Assembly: GCA_038501625.1 (NCBI GenBank)
Contig: JAZAYU010000088.1
Span: forward strand, 682,001 to 746,000
Origin: Corbicula japonica
Lineage: Eukaryota > Mollusca > Bivalvia > Venerida > Cyrenidae
DNA length: 64,000 bases
Direction: 5' to 3'
Made by a program: the position numbers and the translations under genes. Positions 47,301 to 59,800 of this stretch are shown here, in pieces; positions within the stretch are counted from its first letter, which is position 1; every line of letters begins with the position of its first letter. The notes beneath the pieces are model-generated. The model saw only the letters and a list, made by a program, of their open reading frames with translations. It ran no database searches and was not told the origin of the DNA.

Positions 47301-47399
47301 AGAGTAACATTTAACAAAGATACCTAAATGTGTAATACTTAAACGGAACTAAGAGACTTAAAAGTGTAACACGTCATAAAACCAATACACCTAAAAATG

Positions 47400-47570
47400 T
47401 AATATGTATTATAAAACCAATACATCGCTGCAGTCTGATCAGGATCTACCCCAGTATGGTTGGCTGTTTGATTTGTTATTTCTGACCAAGAAGGAAATGG
47501 TGGAGATCCTGATCAGAGAAACAGGCTGATCTGGATCTACATTATTCACCATGGGTAAAGGGCTAGCTGT
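47400..47570 (+). mobile_element. Repeat P, degenerate copy
   Basis: GCAGTCTGATCAGGATCTAC, TTATTTCTGACCAAGAAGGA and GCTGATCTGGATCTACATT arms remain. The ends are lost apart from GGGTAAAGGGCTA. Confidence 0.5.
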
Positions 47571-48298
47571 GAAAAGTATATGAAAATGTTGTGTTTTTTT
47601 TTTAATAAATTTGCATAAATGTCTATTGTTACAAAGTTATCCATCATGACTGACTGCCTAGTTAAGGAAATATATGTACTATATAAAACTGAACCAAAAT
47701 GAAAACTTCACAAAATAACATGGGAAACTCCTGTTACATTAATGATGCCAGGAATTAGATCACCAATATGTTTATCTTGGAAGTTGGCATTTCAGTATGC
47801 ATTGGTTTAAATCAAAGAAATTTTTTTCTTAAACATTTGATTTTGGCAAATTAACTGTTGGATTTTGTTCTTCTTTCTTTAATTAAAAGGGAGGTAATTT
47901 GAAAAAAAAAGAAATTAAAGAAACTGTATGTTATTTCTTTGTATCAGTGGACTATTGTGTTTTTCCTTCTGTACATACCATAAACTTCCGAATTTGACAG
48001 TCAGATAATCTGTTTTGGACTCTTATGTGAAAAAATATCTATCTCATCATTATTAAGGAAAGAGGAGATAACCTTGACCTTTGTGAAAAAATAACATCTT
48101 GCTTTATCAGATGTCCAGATAATATTAACTGTATGTGCAAATCACACTATAAAATTAAGGATGAAATAGATCATTTCTGAACACAACTTTTTCCCATGTC
48201 ATTTTGTCAAATTTTCATTTTGGCTCAGTATATAGATATAAATATTTTAAAGTAAATGGCCCAAAATCACCTTTCTTCACTGCCATTTTTTCTATTTT

Positions 48299-48573
48299 TT
48301 TTATGCCCCCCACAAAGTGGGAGGCATACAGAGTTGCACTCATCCAAACTTCTGTACATCCTTGCGTACGTCCTCAAAATCCTGTGGCATCAACTCCTCA
48401 TTAACTATCAGGCTGATTTCTTTCAAACTTGCACAAATGATTAAGCAGGATGTGTAGATGATCGCAAAGAAAGGATTTTTTCCTGCATTTATATTTATCA
48501 GAGTTATGGCCCTTTGTTATTACAAATTTTGTTGCAGCAGTGTGGGCATCAGTGTCCGAGAACACATTCTAGT
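48299..48573. repeat. Dispersed TATGCCCCC element, copy 3
   Basis: It matches the copy at 3527: the ATGCCCCCCACAAAGTGGGA hairpin start, CCTGTGGCATCAACTCCTC, TTTCTTTCAAACTTGCACAA, the AAAGAAAGGATTTTTTCCTG stretch, and the end CCGAGAACACATTCTAGTTT. It is intergenic, between the NCS-like gene and POFUT1. Confidence 0.75.
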
Positions 48574-48857
48574 TTTTGTGCTGGATTGCATTGAGTTGAT
48601 GAAGCAGCAAAACTGTAATACTAGACTACACAAAATTTGGTGCTCTTTAATAATTACGTCAGAATATTCAAAATTTACCAATTTACAAGCATTCTACTTG
48701 TATTACATCAAAAATGAAATATTTAAAGTTAAAACAACTTTCCTTATTTGACTGTGCAGCCATGTTAACAATTATTAATATGGCCATAAATTTGCTCACA
48801 TTGTAGATTTTACTACTTACAGTAACAGTCCAAAAAAAATGGACTTGGTATATAACT

Positions 48858-48975
48858 TTTTCCTCCAAAGACACACCTTTATTGCGTGGGCGAACAATGT
48901 AGATCAAGATCAGCTGGCACATGAGTGCCACAGGATCAGGATCAGCACTGTTGGCCTTTTTTTTGGTTATTTCAG
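48858..48975 (-). mobile_element. Repeat P, left-half fragment
   Basis: TTTTTCCTCCAAAGACACAC, the TTTATTGCGTGGGCGAACAA end, and one arm pair. It is cut after GGTTATTTCAGAC. Confidence 0.6.
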
Positions 48976-48985
48976 ACAAAAATGC

Positions 48986-49110
48986 CACCACTTTATTTGA
49001 ATATTTATGGTACCACCACTTTATTTGGATATTTATGGTACCACCACTGCAATGGGGATCTTTATTTGAATATTGATAGTACCCCCTTTATTTGAATATC
49101 TATGGTAAAT
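48986..49110. repeat. Short tandem repeat, about 28 bp x 4
   Basis: CCACCACTTTATTTGAATAT then TTATGGTA recurs about four times with drift (TTTGGATAT, TTTGAATATTGATAGTA). Confidence 0.8.
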
Positions 49111-49699
49111 GTTACAGTAGTGCCACTGTTTTGGTGATCATTATTTCCAAATATTTATTTTGTACATGTGCAAGTACAAAATATCATCAGTTTTTCTTCA
49201 TTATCATTATTTGTAACCCTAGCATAATTTTAATCGCCCTAGCATATTTTTTATCTCATGTTTTTCTTTTGTGTAAATAAGAATTTCATCCCAACATTAC
49301 ATTTGAAATTCATACTACATGTCAACTTTTCTTTCTTTTTTGTTTTTGAGAAAATTTTAAGCATAGATGGGTGAATACAGTGAAATATAAGACGTATAAA
49401 TAAAACAATATTTCATGCTTGTTTGAATTTTGTTGAGCTTTCACATTAACCACATAGAGTAAGAATGCTCAGTTGAGTTGAGTGTTTTATTCGGTGAAAA
49501 TAAAGTTTTCTCCACAAAAAAATTAATAAACTTTGAAAACTGTGACAGTAAAAAGAGTACTATGATTATGTATCAAACAACATACACAATTTCATCAAAA
49601 TCTAAACTGATTAAAAACATTTTTTGTAACATAAGCAATTGTCTTATAAAAATTTATTTTTTGAAACTGCAGCCATTGGGTTTAACTGTTTACTTGTAG

Positions 49700-49910
49700 G
49701 TACGGGTTTTATCTCGTATGCACGGTGTAGATCAAGATAAGATGGCACATATGTGCCGGAAGATCTGGATCTAAACTGTTCTCTGGTTGTTTTACGAGAT
49801 TATTTCTGACTGAGAAGCAAACAATGCAGATCCTGATCAGATGGCATTTGATCAGAATCTACACTGGTTGCACACGCGATAAAACCCGTATATAATGCCG
49901 TAAAAGGTAA
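49700..49910. mobile_element. Repeat P, degenerate copy
   Basis: GGTGTAGATCAAGATAAGAT, AGATCTGGATCTAAACTGTT, the GATTATTTCTGACTGAGAAG spacer and GATCCTGATCAGATGGC. The ends have decayed. Confidence 0.55.
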
Positions 49911-50183
49911 TGGCAAATTTTGTCTTTGTGTTAATTTTTTCATGTTTTATTTTTAATACCATCAAAGTGCTTACATGTTTAAATTGTATTGTTGATGTAA
50001 GTCACTCACAGTTTTGTTGTTGTTGTTGTTGTTGTTTTTCCAAAAGGTTGTAAAAGATATTTTGTGATATTTTGTTGTCTGTTTGATGCTTTCTGTCCAT
50101 CAGTCAATTATATTGGTTATCAGTGCAAAGAAGCAACAGAGAGGTTTGCTGAACAGCTAAGGTTCATTCGCTGCAAACAAGAT

Positions 50184-50425
50184 TTAACCCTTTCCTCCAT
50201 ATATACACCTTTAATGCAAGGGCGAACAGTTTAGATCCAGATCAGCCGGCACATCCATGCCATCTGATCATGATCTAAACTGTTCGCTTTTTGATTTATT
50301 ACGTTATTTCTGACCAAACTGCGACCAGTGCAGATCCTGATTAGACGGCATGGATGTGCCGGCTGATGTGGATCAACACTGGCTGCACACGCGTAAAAAT
50401 AGGTATATATGGAGGAAAGGGTTAA
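50184..50425 (-). mobile_element. Repeat P copy
   Basis: TTAACCCTTTCCTCCATATA to TGGAGGAAAGGGTTAA, with both hairpins intact, minus orientation. Confidence 0.9.
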
Positions 50426-50499
50426 GTGTTCATGTCAGTTCAATTTTGCAGTTTAGTGGCACCAAAAAATTTAATTTTGATTCATTTTTCACCAAACTT

Positions 50500-50755
50500 G
50501 ATAGCACTTGACTCCATATAGATGAGTTTTATTGTGTGTGCGACCACTGTAGATCCATATTAGCTGGCACATCCATGCCATTTAATCTAGCTCTATACTT
50601 GTTTATTCGTAGTCATGACCAAACAAATCTAAAAGAAATCAGATAATTATAATAATTATTATTATCCTGTTCAGACAGCAAGGATATGCTGGCTGATCTG
50701 GATAGCGCTGTTCACCCATGTCATAACAGCCATATTCCATGGAGTTAAGGGCTAG
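50500..50755. mobile_element. Repeat P, degenerate copy
   Basis: ACTTGACTCCATATAGATGA start, GTGCGACCACTGTAGATCC arm, an (AATT/ATT)n microsatellite in the spacer, GCTGATCTGGATAGCGCTG, end ATGGAGTTAAGGG. Confidence 0.55.
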
Positions 50756-51119
50756 GAATGTTTGTTGAAGTTTGGTTTCTTGACGGAGTGTATGAGGATG
50801 TATTGCAATTTTGGCTGATGCCATAAATAGTGGGAGGACAGCGGGGGAAATTTTTGTTACCGGTACTTGAATATGAATGTCCAATCCATAATACACAGTT
50901 ACATTAACAGCTAATTATCCAATCAAATTTATTGGAAATTTTACAAGGATTGAATTGTTATTTGATTGTGTTCATTCTGGTATGGAAAACATTTGGGTGT
51001 GTTAAGCCTAATAGTACCATAAAATTGAAGCTGCAAAATGTGTTGTATACATAGTTGAATCGCATTTCATGAATACTGCATGATCTTTGGCTAGGCATGT
51101 GTATCAGGTGCACACTTCT

Positions 51120-51359
51120 TTAACCCTTTCCTCCATATACGCATTTTTACGCATGTGCGATCAGTGTAGATCGAGATCAGACAGCATATCCGTGCCGTCT
51201 GATCAAGATCTGTACTGATCACATTTTTGTCAGAAATAATCTAATGAATCAAAAAGCAAACAGTTTAGATCATGATCAAACGGCACAGATGTGCGAGCTG
51301 ATCTGGATCTAAACTGTTCGCCCATGCCATAAAGATGTATCTATGGAGGAAAGGGTTAA
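51120..51359 (+). mobile_element. Repeat P copy
   Basis: TTAACCCTTTCCTCCATATA to TGGAGGAAAGGGTTAA, with both hairpins and scattered substitutions. Confidence 0.88.
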
Positions 51360-52112
51360 ACTGGTCCAAACTTTTTGAACCAATAAAAGCTTGGAAATTT
51401 GTTTTTTTATTTGATCATCTTAAAACTTGCTTATTAAGATTTTGATGATATAAATTAGTTTTCGTTAGTAAAGTGTAATTATAGCTAAAATATATCCACC
51501 TTCACAAGGAAGATACTCTGAAAGTTACTGTATCATAGAAACAATTTTCAAAGTCCGTCAATCTAAAGCCTGCTGTAAAAGTGGTAACATTCTATTGATG
51601 TTTAGTATACATTTGGGACTTGGGTTTTGTTTGTGCCTTTCATAAACCCTTCTTTCAATGTAATGAAAATTGGGAAATATTGATATTTGTTGTATCTATT
51701 TTAGTGTACATGTCTTTTGGAATAAATTTATTTAATTCAACAGTCGGCTTATTGTCACAATTTTTTAGAGGGGATTTTTATTAAAAACTGTTTCCCTGCG
51801 ATAAAATTTACAAATAAAAGTTGTTACTTATATACAGTATTTATGTTGAAAATTTAATTTAAATAGATATGTCATTTCAATTTGTTAATTTATCAGTTTT
51901 GTTGTTTTTCAATTTGTCTTTTAGTTGAAAATTTGACAAGTCATTATCGATTGGCATCATTTTTTACTTTTATCATTTTTTTTATAAATGTCGGTCATAT
52001 ACATTTATTTGTTATTGTATTTGAATATATTTTACAGCATAAGTTAGAATACCTATTTGACTTAATAATAAATGATAACATTTTTAAGTATTGGAATTTC
52101 CCTGTATAACTA

Positions 52113-52258
52113 GGCCCAAGATCATAAAACTAAATCTGGAGATCAGTCTCAAATCTTGAGCATATGATTGGCTGAAATGGCGACCAGTCGCCATTTCAGC
52201 CAATCAGATCCTTGAGATTTGAGACTGATCTCAAAACTTGGTTTAATGATCTTGGGCC
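52113..52258. mobile_element. pal-2 palindromic MITE, subtype b
   Basis: GGCCCAAGATCATAAAACTA to GGTTTAATGATCTTGGGCCC, the same outer arms as the 23961 copy. A central GGCGACCAGTCGCC palindrome is present. Confidence 0.87.
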
Positions 52259-52284
52259 CTGGTGAGATATAAAATTATATATCA

Positions 52285-52520
52285 TTAACCCTTGTCACCA
52301 TATATACACCTTCATAGCTTTGGCCAACAGTGTATAACCTTATCAGCCAAATACATCAATACCATCTAATCTGGATCTACACAGGTTGCATCTTGGCCAG
52401 AAATAACGGAATGAAACAAAAAGGGTGACAATACAGATCCAGATCAGATGGCATGGATGTGTCTGCTGAACTGGATCTACACTGCTCGCCCACGAGAAGG
52501 TGACATATATGAAGTTTATG
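52285..52520. mobile_element. Repeat P, diverged copy
   Basis: TTAACCCTTGTCACCATATA start, CTAATCTGGATCTACACAGG and CAGAAATAACGGAATGAA, then GATCCAGATCAGATGGCATG. The right end is eroded. Confidence 0.65.
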
Positions 52521-52548
52521 TAACCCACTTTATGTACTGTGAAATCTG

Positions 52549-52693
52549 TGCCCAAGGTTATAAAACTGAGCATGGAAACCAGTCTCAAATCTCAAGCATC
52601 TGATTGGCTGAAATGGCGACTGGTCGCCATTTCAGCCAATCAGATGCTTGAGATTTGAGACTGGTTTCCAATCTCAGCTTTATAACCTTCAGA
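52549..52693. mobile_element. pal-2 palindromic MITE
   Basis: TGCCCAAGGTTATAAAACTG to CTTTATAACCTTCAGAC, centre GGCGACTGGTCGCC. It follows a diverged repeat P copy at 52285-52520. Confidence 0.87.
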
Positions 52694-54029
52694 CCTGTTT
52701 GGAGATACAGCTAATCAATTTTTTGCTAGCTGACAAGACCATCTTATGACAAGTTACAGGGCACTTGTTTGGCAATTTTTGGGGCCCATGATGGGCCCCA
52801 TTCCCCTCTCAAAATAGTATGTTTTTCCCCCTATCTCGGAAAAAAATTCCCCTCCAAAATCTAAAACAAAATTGAAACTCTAAAACAAGCAGGTAATTGA
52901 TAAATTAATTTATTAGTAAGTCTAAAGTCGCAAAATACACTAGCTTTTGTAATCAGTGGTGGAAAACAGTGTTATAAGTAAGTGTGACACTTCAAAGTCA
53001 AAACATGCATATATGACTTAAAATTCCCCTTTTTTGTCTTTTTGTCTTAACACGGCATAAAATTCCCCTTCCGAAGGGTATGGGTACCTGTGCCCAAAAG
53101 TTGTCCCGAGTTACAAAGATTTAGTTGCGCCATACAAAAAGTTGATGTCATTCCTTAAAATGTCATCATAAAGGTTAGCAGACAACATAGTTTATTATAC
53201 ATTAAGCAGTAAACAATTACAATTATTGTGAAAATTTGTAAAAATATCAAGTAAGTGATGGGATAATAATGAAACAAATTAGATATTTCTAAAAATATCA
53301 ACGCCTGTTAAACATCAAAAATATTACCAAAGACATTTTTCAAATAGCATGACTCAATTGTGGCAACCATTTCTTTTTCTGGTAATGGACTGTGACTGCT
53401 ACTAAAATGTTAATAAATACACTCAGTTTCTACCTGTTGAGTTGTTTCTTTTTCACGGTTATCTTAGTTTAGCCTTTCAAAGACCATTTCCACACCCCTT
53501 GCCATTTTTCTTCCATGGTTATCTTAGTTGGGTCCTTCCAGATATTACATTTTAATTATCAAGTGAATAGAACAAGTACTGTTAAATTAATATGCAGCAT
53601 TAAATTTCTGGGGACTACCAGACGCTACTTCTGCCACTATTATAGGCAACACAAAAATACAAATAAATTAGAAAACACATTGTAAATGTTTTTCTGTAAA
53701 TGTCAAATTTTTAAAAATTAAATGAAGCCGAATCCATGCTAAATTAAAGTTGATAAACATAATTCCAGTTTTGAGTCCCTATTTCCAGTTTTTAGGCCTA
53801 ATTCCAGTTGAAATTCAAGTTTTGTGGCCCTAATTCCAGTTGGAATTCCTGTTCCAGTTCTGAGGCCCTTATTTCAGCTAAAGTTAAGTAAAGTTAAGCC
53901 CATTTCATTATAATCATGACAAACTTAAAATCAAAACAACAACAACAACCTTTTCTTAAGCATTTATTCAACACCAGACCAACCCTCAAAATAAATAACA
54001 AGATGACTTTATGGCACTGATTATCACTC
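52694..54029. other. Intergenic DNA between convergent genes
   Basis: No gene recognised. Small features: GGGGCCCATGATGGGCCCC near-palindrome at about 52781-52799; C-rich AATTCCCCT words at 52795-53070; and a short decayed repeat of AATTCCAGTT..GAGGCCCT words at 53760-53880. Confidence 0.5.
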
Positions 54030-54260
54030 ACCTCATTTCAACAGGTTTTATCCCATGTGCAAACAGTCTACATCCAGATCAGTCACATATCTGTGCCATC
54101 TGATTTACATCCACACTGTTCACTACTTGGTAAGAAGTAACCTTATGAATCCAAAAGCAATCATTGTAAATCCTGATTAGATTCCACAGATGTTTTGTCT
54201 GATCTAGATCTACAATGTTCGCCTGTGTGTTAAAGGTTTTTTCTATGGATAAAGAGTTAA
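54030..54260. mobile_element. Repeat P, degenerate copy
   Basis: AGTCTACATCCAGATCAGTC, GCCATCTGATTTACATCCAC, AAGAAGTAACCTTATGAATC and GTCTGATCTAGATCTACAAT arms, end GGATAAAGAGTTAA. Confidence 0.55.
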
Positions 54261-54699
54261 AAATTATTTGATGGACCTTAACCCCAGACAGAATTCGATC
54301 ACAGAAGCTCTCGTAAACCGTAGGCTTTGGAGAGCTCAAAAGTATAAATCACCGTAATACATACACACCATTCTATTAAACAAACAAATCATATACATGT
54401 ACCAAAAAATAGTATTTCTTTGAAATAAATAAATATGGCAGTAACATGGTAAATGCATAGTTATATAATATTATATATCTTTCAAAAGTTCTTCGTATCA
54501 TTTAAAGTCTACAACAAGACTCAAACTAATGACCCGTCTGATATGTACAATCAATCAGGGAGGGGTCCGGTAAGGGTAAGGACCCCTCTACCAAGCTTGG
54601 GTTTGTACATGTGAACAGGATAAATAAAAAATCCTTGAGGCAGGCCCTAAGGCGAATTCCCAGCCCTTACATGGTAACCAATGAACTATGACTTCCATC

Positions 54700-55015
54700 T
54701 GGCACCCTTCACTCCATTTACAGGTTTTATCATGAATGAACACTATAGATTCAGATTAGCCAGCAAACAAGTGTGCTTTCTGATCAAGATTTACACTGTT
54801 TGCTTTTTGATTCATTCAGGTACCAGCACATCTGTGCCATCTGAGCAGGATGAACAACTTTCACTTCATGGTCAGAAATAACCTAAAGAATCAAAAAGCA
54901 AACAGTGTAGATAGATCCTGATCAGACAGCATGAATTGTATATGCCAGCTGATTTGATTCTATACTGTTTACACCATGGCTAACAGCTATATCCCAAGCC
55001 GTAATGGGCTAATCC
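54700..55015. mobile_element. Repeat P, degenerate and partly duplicated copy
   Basis: CCCTTCACTCCATTTACAGG start, and a TTTTTGATTCATTCAGG spacer beside a second CAGAAATAACCTAAAGAATC spacer. Two copies are fused or one is internally duplicated. Confidence 0.55.
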
Positions 55016-55398
55016 GTCTTCAGTTCTATCAACAACACTTACATCTCAATAACAGCTATTTACAAATAAATCATAACAAACATTTGATGTGTCAGAGGTT
55101 AATATCAAGAAAAAATGTTTCATTAGGAAATTTAGGGCATTCCTTGAAATTTCAGCATTAACTAAACTGTATTAACTGTCCCAATGACAATGTTTACTTT
55201 GTATACATATTAACAAAATGTGAATGTTTTCTTTTTGAAGAACCTGATGTAACTTGAGCTGGTCCATTGATGGATGTTCTACTGCATTTGGATATGAACT
55301 GCAATGTTTCCTCTACATTAACAAGAATTGGACATCTTAATTCTGAAGACACATTTTTTCTTGAAGTGGATATACCTATAAATTGTATTGGAATGTTG

Positions 55399-55645
55399 AT
55401 TAACCCTTTCCTCCATATACCCACCTTTATTACATGGCATGTGCAAACAGTGTAGATCCTGATCAGCCGGCACATCTGTGCCATCTTATTAGGATCTTCA
55501 CTGGTCTTATTTTGGTCAGAAATAACCTAATGAATCAAAAGGCGAATAATGCAGATCCTGATCAGACGGCACAGATGTGCCAGCTGATATGGATCTACAC
55601 TGTTTGCCCATGCAAAAAATGTGTTTATTTGAAGGAATGTTGATT
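55399..55645 (+). mobile_element. Repeat P copy
   Basis: TTAACCCTTTCCTCCATATA start and both hairpins. The right end is eroded (TTTGAAGGAATGTTGATTAA). Confidence 0.78.
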
Positions 55646-55657
55646 AACAAGTATAAG

Positions 55658-55896
55658 GGACTGTTTTCCTCCATAAATACACAATTACTCGTGTGCAAAC
55701 AATGTAGATCCAGATCAGCCGCCACATCCGTGCTGTCTGATCAGGATCTGCACTGGTCACTTTTTGGTCAGAAATAACCTAATGAATAAAAAAGTGAACC
55801 ATGCAGATCCTGATCAGACAGCACAGATGAGCCAGCTGATCTGGATCTACACTGTTCGCCAATGCAATAAAGGTGTGTCTATGGAGGAAAGGGTCA
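55658..55896 (+). mobile_element. Repeat P copy
   Basis: TTTTCCTCCATAAATACACA to CTATGGAGGAAAGGGTCAAA. Both hairpins are intact, and the left TTAA is lost. Confidence 0.82.
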
Positions 55897-56074
55897 AATA
55901 AAAATAAGAGTAATATTGCATTATAATGAATCCAAAAATAAATTAGGATTTCTACAATTAGTATGCCTTCATGCAATGTAAAAGTAAAGCAATTCAAATA
56001 AAATTTGCTATAACAATTTCCTTAAAATCAATTTAGAAATATAATAAATTAAAGAAAAAGAAGAAAAATACAAT

Positions 56075-56080
56075 TTTATT
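56075..56080 (-). terminator. POFUT1: Candidate POFUT1 polyadenylation signal
   Basis: AATAAA on the minus strand about 610 nt below the HDEL stop. Other AT-rich hexamers are possible, so this is a weak call. Confidence 0.25.
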
Positions 56081-56219
56081 TTTCCATTCTTGACATTTAG
56101 ATACATATTTTCCCTGATCAGCCAATAATTATCATACATGTATCTACAGAAAGATTAATTCAAAATATGTAATACTGAGGTTAGATATTTTATAACAAAG
56201 GGGATTTAAATAATAAGCC

Positions 56220-56400
56220 ATTAGCTCTTTAATCCATGGACATGACTTTAATTCCAAATCTGTTCAGTCTGATCTGGATCTAAACTGTTCATTTGATTGT
56301 CTTATTGAATCTTAAAGTTACTATTCTAGATCCAGATCAGACATCAATATGATAATGTAGGCTAATCTGGATCAAAACTGGTCGCAAAATGAATATAAGT
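56220..56400. mobile_element. Repeat P, degenerate fragment
   Basis: TCTGATCTGGATCTAAACTG, TAGATCCAGATCAGACATCA and GGCTAATCTGGATCAAAACT remain, without proper ends. Confidence 0.5.
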
Positions 56401-56439
56401 TGTATCTGAAAAATAAAGGTGACTTGCAAAGGAATAAAA

Positions 56440-56680
56440 TGAATAAACACCAGAAAAATCACGTTTCTTGGGTGGAAAAATGGAACTCTAAATCTTTTCT
56501 GGGCGGAAAAATGGAACTCCAAATGTTTCCAGGGTGGAAAAATGTATCTTGAATGGTAAAAATGGAATTCTAAAAGAATTCTAAATGTTTCTTGAGTGGA
56601 AAAAATGGAACTCTAAATGTTTCTTGGGTGGAAAAAATGGAACTAAATGTTTCTTGAGTGGAAAAAATGGAAGATGAAAA
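56440..56680. repeat. Degenerate tandem repeat, ~33-36-bp unit, after the POFUT1 stop
   Basis: About seven units of the form GGTGGAAAAATGGAACTCTA then AATGTTTCTTG(A/G)G. It ends within 10 bp of the stop codon and its last piece (GTTTCTTAGGTGGAAAATCC) reaches into the POFUT1 coding exon. The array therefore seems to have grown from the 3' end of the coding sequence into the 3' UTR. Confidence 0.82.
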
Positions 56681-56688
56681 CTGTAACT

Positions 56689-56871
56689 CTACAGTTCATC
56701 ATGTTTCTTAGGTGGAAAATCCCAAAACTTTGACGGTTTGTTGTTAACGTCTCTTTCTCGCTTTACAAAGGCGGTAAAAGTGGATATGCAGTTGCCAATG
56801 AAATAATCTGATGCTCCCAGAATGGCAAGATCTATGTGTGGATTGGATGGATCGTGTTTCACAAACTTAAC
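56689..56871 (-). CDS. POFUT1: POFUT1 terminal exon ending in HDEL
   Basis: The acceptor GTTTCAG precedes 56871. Sixty codons include [20 protein letters not shown] and AFVKRERD, and end [12 protein letters not shown]. The [16 protein letters not shown] block is among the most conserved in POFUT1. HDEL is a classic KDEL-receptor signal, whereas vertebrate orthologues end in a weaker variant. Confidence 0.95.
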   Translation of the reverse strand, partial: VKFVKHDPSNPHIDLAILGASDYFIGNCISTFTAFVKRERDVNNKPSKFWDFPPKKHDEL

Positions 56872-59800
56872 CTGAAACAATCAAAATCATCTAGTTTTAT
56901 CATGCTCAAAAATCTGTACATCACCTAAATATAATCCCTTTGTATTTACCCTTTCCTCCATATATATGCATTTTTACACATGTCACCAGTGTAGATTCGG
57001 TTCAGCCGGCACATCCCTGCGGTCTGATCTGGATCTGCACTGGTGGCATTTTGGTCAGAAATAACAAAATGAATCAAAAAGCAAACAGTTTAGATCCTGA
57101 TCAGATGGCCAGATGTGCCAGCTGATCTGGATCTAAACTGTTCGTCCTCACAATAAAGGTGTATTTATGAAGGAAAGGGTAAAAATGTTTTTTTCAATAA
57201 CTCTGACCTTTCATCTATGATTCCTAATATCGACTTGTACTTGCTGTGATTAACCATCTACCATGCTCAAGGAGCACGGCAAACTTCTTTAACCCTTTCC
57301 TCCATAGATTCACCTTAATTGCGAGGGCAAACAGTTTAGATCCAGATCAGCCGGCACATCAGTGCTGTCTGATCAGGATCTAAACTGTTCGCTTTTTGAT
57401 TCATTAGGTTATTTCTAACCAAAATGCGACCAGTGCAGATCCTGATCAGACGGCACGGATGTGCCGGCTGATCTGGATCTACACTGGTCGCACATGCGTA
57501 AAAATGCGTATATATGAAGGAAAGGGTTAAAAGCCAACATAATTCTAACTGGTATAAGTTGCTGCACTTACCTTAGGAAATTTTTTGGTTAATTTTCCTA
57601 TCAAATCTTTACTGTCTGTTGCTACAAACACAGCACTGTAACCTGCAATACATTTCAGAAATAACAGACAGTTAGATCAGAGAGGTTACTGAACTAGTGG
57701 ACTATTTGTGCTGCCTTAAGACTTTGTCAGAATAAAAAACTGATAGTTTGATGATGAAATATAAGGAAATGGCAAAGCTATGGCCAGAATTAAGTTTTCA
57801 TGACAAAATCCAAGAACAATAAGTACTCCTGTGACCTTAACCAAAAGCTTTTGGATTCATGACAAACATGTTGTCGTAAGCAATATAACAGAAAGTTTGA
57901 TGAAGAAATATCCATGTATATAGAAATGGAAAAATAACTAATGTAATGTTTTATGACAGACAGATGGATGGACAGGTTGAGGGCATATTGACACCAATGT
58001 TTCACCTTTTCTTCCAAAGGGCGTTAAAATAGAAACTAGAATTCTTTTTTCAAGCAGCACATTAAAAACTGATTGACAAAAAAAAGGAACAAAGGGAGAT
58101 AACTTTGCAACAAAGAGGTCCGGATTAAAAATTCTTGCATGGAGCACATACTGCCATGTAACCATGTTAAGCATTTCAGTCAATTCTGTTAGGCAGTTGT
58201 CAAAATATGATGCAAACACATTTTTTGGTTGAAGAAAAAGAATAATTATAATAGATGAAGAATCATGACAAATACAGAATGTCCCCATTTAGATGAAGCG
58301 GAGATATATTTTCCAACTTAAAAAGGAGTTAATTATTTCCAAACAATTGAGCTTACCTCTGGTGCTACTTGTATAGTATGCCAGGATATTATTTATACAG
58401 TGTGTAGTCTGCTTTGGTATTATTACATTTCATATGGGTTTAAGATACTCAGGTAAATGCACAAATTCGACCCCAAGTGAATTTACACCATGTCATAATA
58501 TGTCTTAACTTGTTCCTCCATACATACGCATTTTGATTGGATGTGCAACCAGTGTAGATCCTGATCAGCCGGCACATTTGTGCCATCTGATCAAGATCTG
58601 CACTGGTTGCATTTTGGTCAGAAATAACCTAACAAATCAAAAAGCGAACATGCAGATCCTGATCAGACAGCATGGATGTGCTGGCTGATCTGGATCTACA
58701 CTGTTCGCCCACGCAATAAAGGTTTGTCTATGGAGGAAAGGGTTAAAAGAAAATTATGATAGCCCAAATTTATTCTCATGTAAATTTATCATGTATGGCT
58801 TTTGCAGGCAAATCCCTCACAGCGAAATTAAATAATACCACAGTACCCAAGATTGATATGGCAGTAGGTACATGTATATGGCATGGTATATTCCATTTCA
58901 GGTAAACCAACTACGATCCAGCAGGGGTTCGTAGTTGTTGATCAAACCCTCTTTTTGGGCAGCAATATTTATCTATTTATCAAATATCAAATACCTGTTT
59001 GTTTTAAAACTTTTCCTAGGTCCCTAAATATAGTTTTATCTGACTGGTAGCACATCTCCGCAGAAGCTTTACCATGTTCGTTTCTATACCCCAAACACTG
59101 GGCTGCTCCAAACATGTTAGGGCTGCCATCTAGGTGCTTACACGCATTTTCCTGAAAATTTTGGCAGTTCATATACCATGTCATCATGATATTTCGCAAA
59201 CTTTGTATATTTTATGTTAGAGTAAATTACATTGTTTAGTAGGTATTTTATGGAAATAAAACAAAACTGCAGTCAAAATGTGTAACAAAAAGCACACTGC
59301 CTGATAGAAATCAAATATTATTATTATCAAATATCAACTTGGACTTTTGAGTTATTTTTTATTTTTTTTAAATACAGTAAAATCCCTCGTTAAGACCAAC
59401 CTGAAATAAGGACCAATGTTCCAAGGTTCCATTTTACAGTTTTGCACTATTTGCATGTACAACCCCTAAATAGAGACCATGCCACTATTAAGACCACTTT
59501 TGTAATGTCCCAAAGGTGGTTTTAACAGCGGGGTTACACTGTAGCAAACCCGAAAAAATCATATTTTTCAATAAAAGCACATTTCTGGCATGGCGTGGCA
59601 CAAGGGTATATGTACTTACAAAATCTGACCCAAGCCGCAAATGAATGCCAACATATTTTTCATCCCCGATCTTCTCTTTGATGAATGCGTCTCTTTTGCC
59701 AGCAATATCGTCTGACCACTGCAGGTACTTCTGTAATTCTACATTCTGCTTATCCACTGGGAACTTGGCAGGGGCTCCAGTGAAAGCCAGAACTGGCCAT

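Noticed and set aside
52781..52799. GGGGCCCATGATGGGCCCC near-palindrome as a transposon end
   Set aside because: No matching partner or target duplication found, probably low-complexity.
57790..58288. Minus-strand ORFs in the POFUT1 intron
   Set aside because: No recognisable motifs and no splice-phase fit with the flanking POFUT1 exons, which already join directly.
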